Shown: positions 6,364 to 7,013 of the stretch, piece after piece
Layout of the letters: each line of letters opens with the position of its first letter
How positions within the stretch are numbered: the stretch's first letter is position 1
Assembly: GCA_900553965.1 (NCBI GenBank)
Contig: USFX01000146.1
Coordinates: 1 to 7,013, forward strand
DNA from: an uncultured Prevotella sp.
GTDB lineage: Bacteria; Bacteroidota; Bacteroidia; Bacteroidales; Bacteroidaceae
Length of the DNA: 7,013 nucleotides
Direction of reading: 5' to 3'
Program-made: the position numbers and the translations under genes
Notes under the pieces: generated by a model
Databases searched by the model: none
Told to the model about the DNA's origin: nothing
Seen by the model: only the letters and a program-made list of their open reading frames with translations

Positions 6364-7013
6364 CTACATTCTCGGTATCACCCCATCAGGATCAGTGTCA
6401 AAGTCATATTCAATATAACCATTGGTCCGTGCTACATTAGCCTGATAAGCATCGCTGCATCCCAACGGCACGTAAAACTCAACCACATTATTTATATTGG
6501 AGCCATAGCCCATAGGCATCGAGGGTGGAGTGTCGCACTGGAGATACAATCGGTCTACCTTAGCTCCACGATAAAAATAGTCATGAAACGACATACACTC
6601 AGGTATATATATCAGTTTGACGTGGATATTTTTGTCTGAATCTCCCAAATGCACTCTGGACACTGTCTTGCCCGGCATGATCTTGATATAATCAATCTCT
6701 CCAGTCTTTTTTAGGGCGAGGTTTAATATGAGTTCATTTGCAGGATATATAACGCTATTTAATCCGGAATGTTTTAGACACGCACCATTACCTGTAAAGG
6801 CAGTGAAATACCGGAACTCATCAAAAGAGACAAGATCCGTACGACCACTGAATTCGCTGTTGATGGTCTTGACCTGCGCCGCCATCTCTCTCGTTATGCC
6901 CGTACCGTCGCCCCACATCTCGGCACATATACGCCTGACGGCATCGTCAGCAAAGCGTATGTAATACCCCTTGAGCACGTTTATCGTCAGATTTGCGCCA
7001 AAAAACGCCCTGA
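6364..7013 (-). CDS. BspA-like/leucine-rich-repeat-type protein, C-terminal part (5' end outside window)
   Basis: The minus frame is open from the right edge to the stop at 6364-6366: 215 residues visible, N-terminus missing. A GTG at 6976-6978 is in frame, but coding continues above it (RAFFGANLTIN before VLKGYYIRF), so it is read as an internal valine. The segment KGYYIRFADDAVRRICAEMW, then GDGTGITREMAAQV and TSFDEFRYFTAFTG-like text, matches my memory of Bacteroidales BspA-like/LRR_5 proteins found in prophage-like and other accessory DNA, where a calcium-loop-like start precedes leucine-rich repeats. The repeats here are degenerate. The end (EFYVPLGCSDAYQANVARTN, then EYDFDTDPDGVIPRM) matches the closing module of such proteins. 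They are usually surface or virion-associated proteins that bind other proteins or glycans; the role here is not shown. The gene ends in the strong terminator at 6282-6320. The assignment to the family is fair, to phage or surface location weak. Confidence 0.6.
   Translation of the reverse strand, partial: RAFFGANLTINVLKGYYIRFADDAVRRICAEMWGDGTGITREMAAQVKTINSEFSGRTDLVSFDEFRYFTAFTGNGACLKHSGLNSVIYPANELILNLALKKTGEIDYIKIMPGKTVSRVHLGDSDKNIHVKLIYIPECMSFHDYFYRGAKVDRLYLQCDTPPSMPMGYGSNINNVVEFYVPLGCSDAYQANVARTNGYIEYDFDTDPDGVIPRM

Overview
The window looks like Bacteroidota chromosomal DNA, most likely Bacteroidales; I cannot fix the genus. Reasons: an ECF sigma factor, a short FecR-like anti-sigma factor and an STN-bearing outer-membrane receptor in a row; promoter-like boxes of the Bacteroidota form TAnnTTTG; weak Shine-Dalgarno sequences; and two accessory proteins of types I know from Bacteroidales mobile DNA.

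Left half (1-4243, GC-rich, minus strand): one operon read right to left. A promoter near 4216-4243 precedes an ECF sigma-70 factor (3570-4088). A single-pass membrane anti-sigma factor with a DUF4974-type C-terminal domain follows (2844-3548), then a large TonB-dependent-receptor-like beta-barrel protein (2809 down to the left edge, 936 codons visible, 3' end missing). This is the cell-surface-signalling layout: ligand binding at the receptor should be passed by its N-terminal STN domain to the periplasmic domain of the anti-sigma factor, releasing the sigma factor. The ligand cannot be read from the sequence.

Middle (4244-5142): no credible protein gene. A spacer with a 22-bp near-palindrome and TTTGCA repeats is followed by a TAnnTTTG box at 4543-4550. 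After it comes a GC-richer stretch (about 4556-4990) that folds into a nested set of helices, including an 11-bp perfect long-range helix (plus one G-U) whose arms lie about 265 nt apart. This is the best candidate for something undescribed: a large structured non-coding RNA that I could not match to rnpB, tmRNA, SRP RNA, or a complete group I or II intron. It runs towards terminator-like hairpins at 5009-5067.

Right half (5143-7013, more AT-rich, minus strand): an N-terminally truncated SF2 helicase/PLD-like protein (5143-6282), of the type found C-terminal to TOTE-type primase domains in Bacteroidales. It keeps helicase lobe 2 and a PLD-like domain that lacks the catalytic H-x-K. Three spaced AAC-N5-GTT repeats sit at its break point, next to a 15-bp perfect-stem terminator (6282-6320). 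The terminator ends a partial gene (6364 to the right edge) that resembles BspA-like/leucine-rich-repeat proteins of Bacteroidales accessory DNA. The change in base composition, the truncated gene and the repeats suggest a rearranged accessory region beside a core-like signalling operon.
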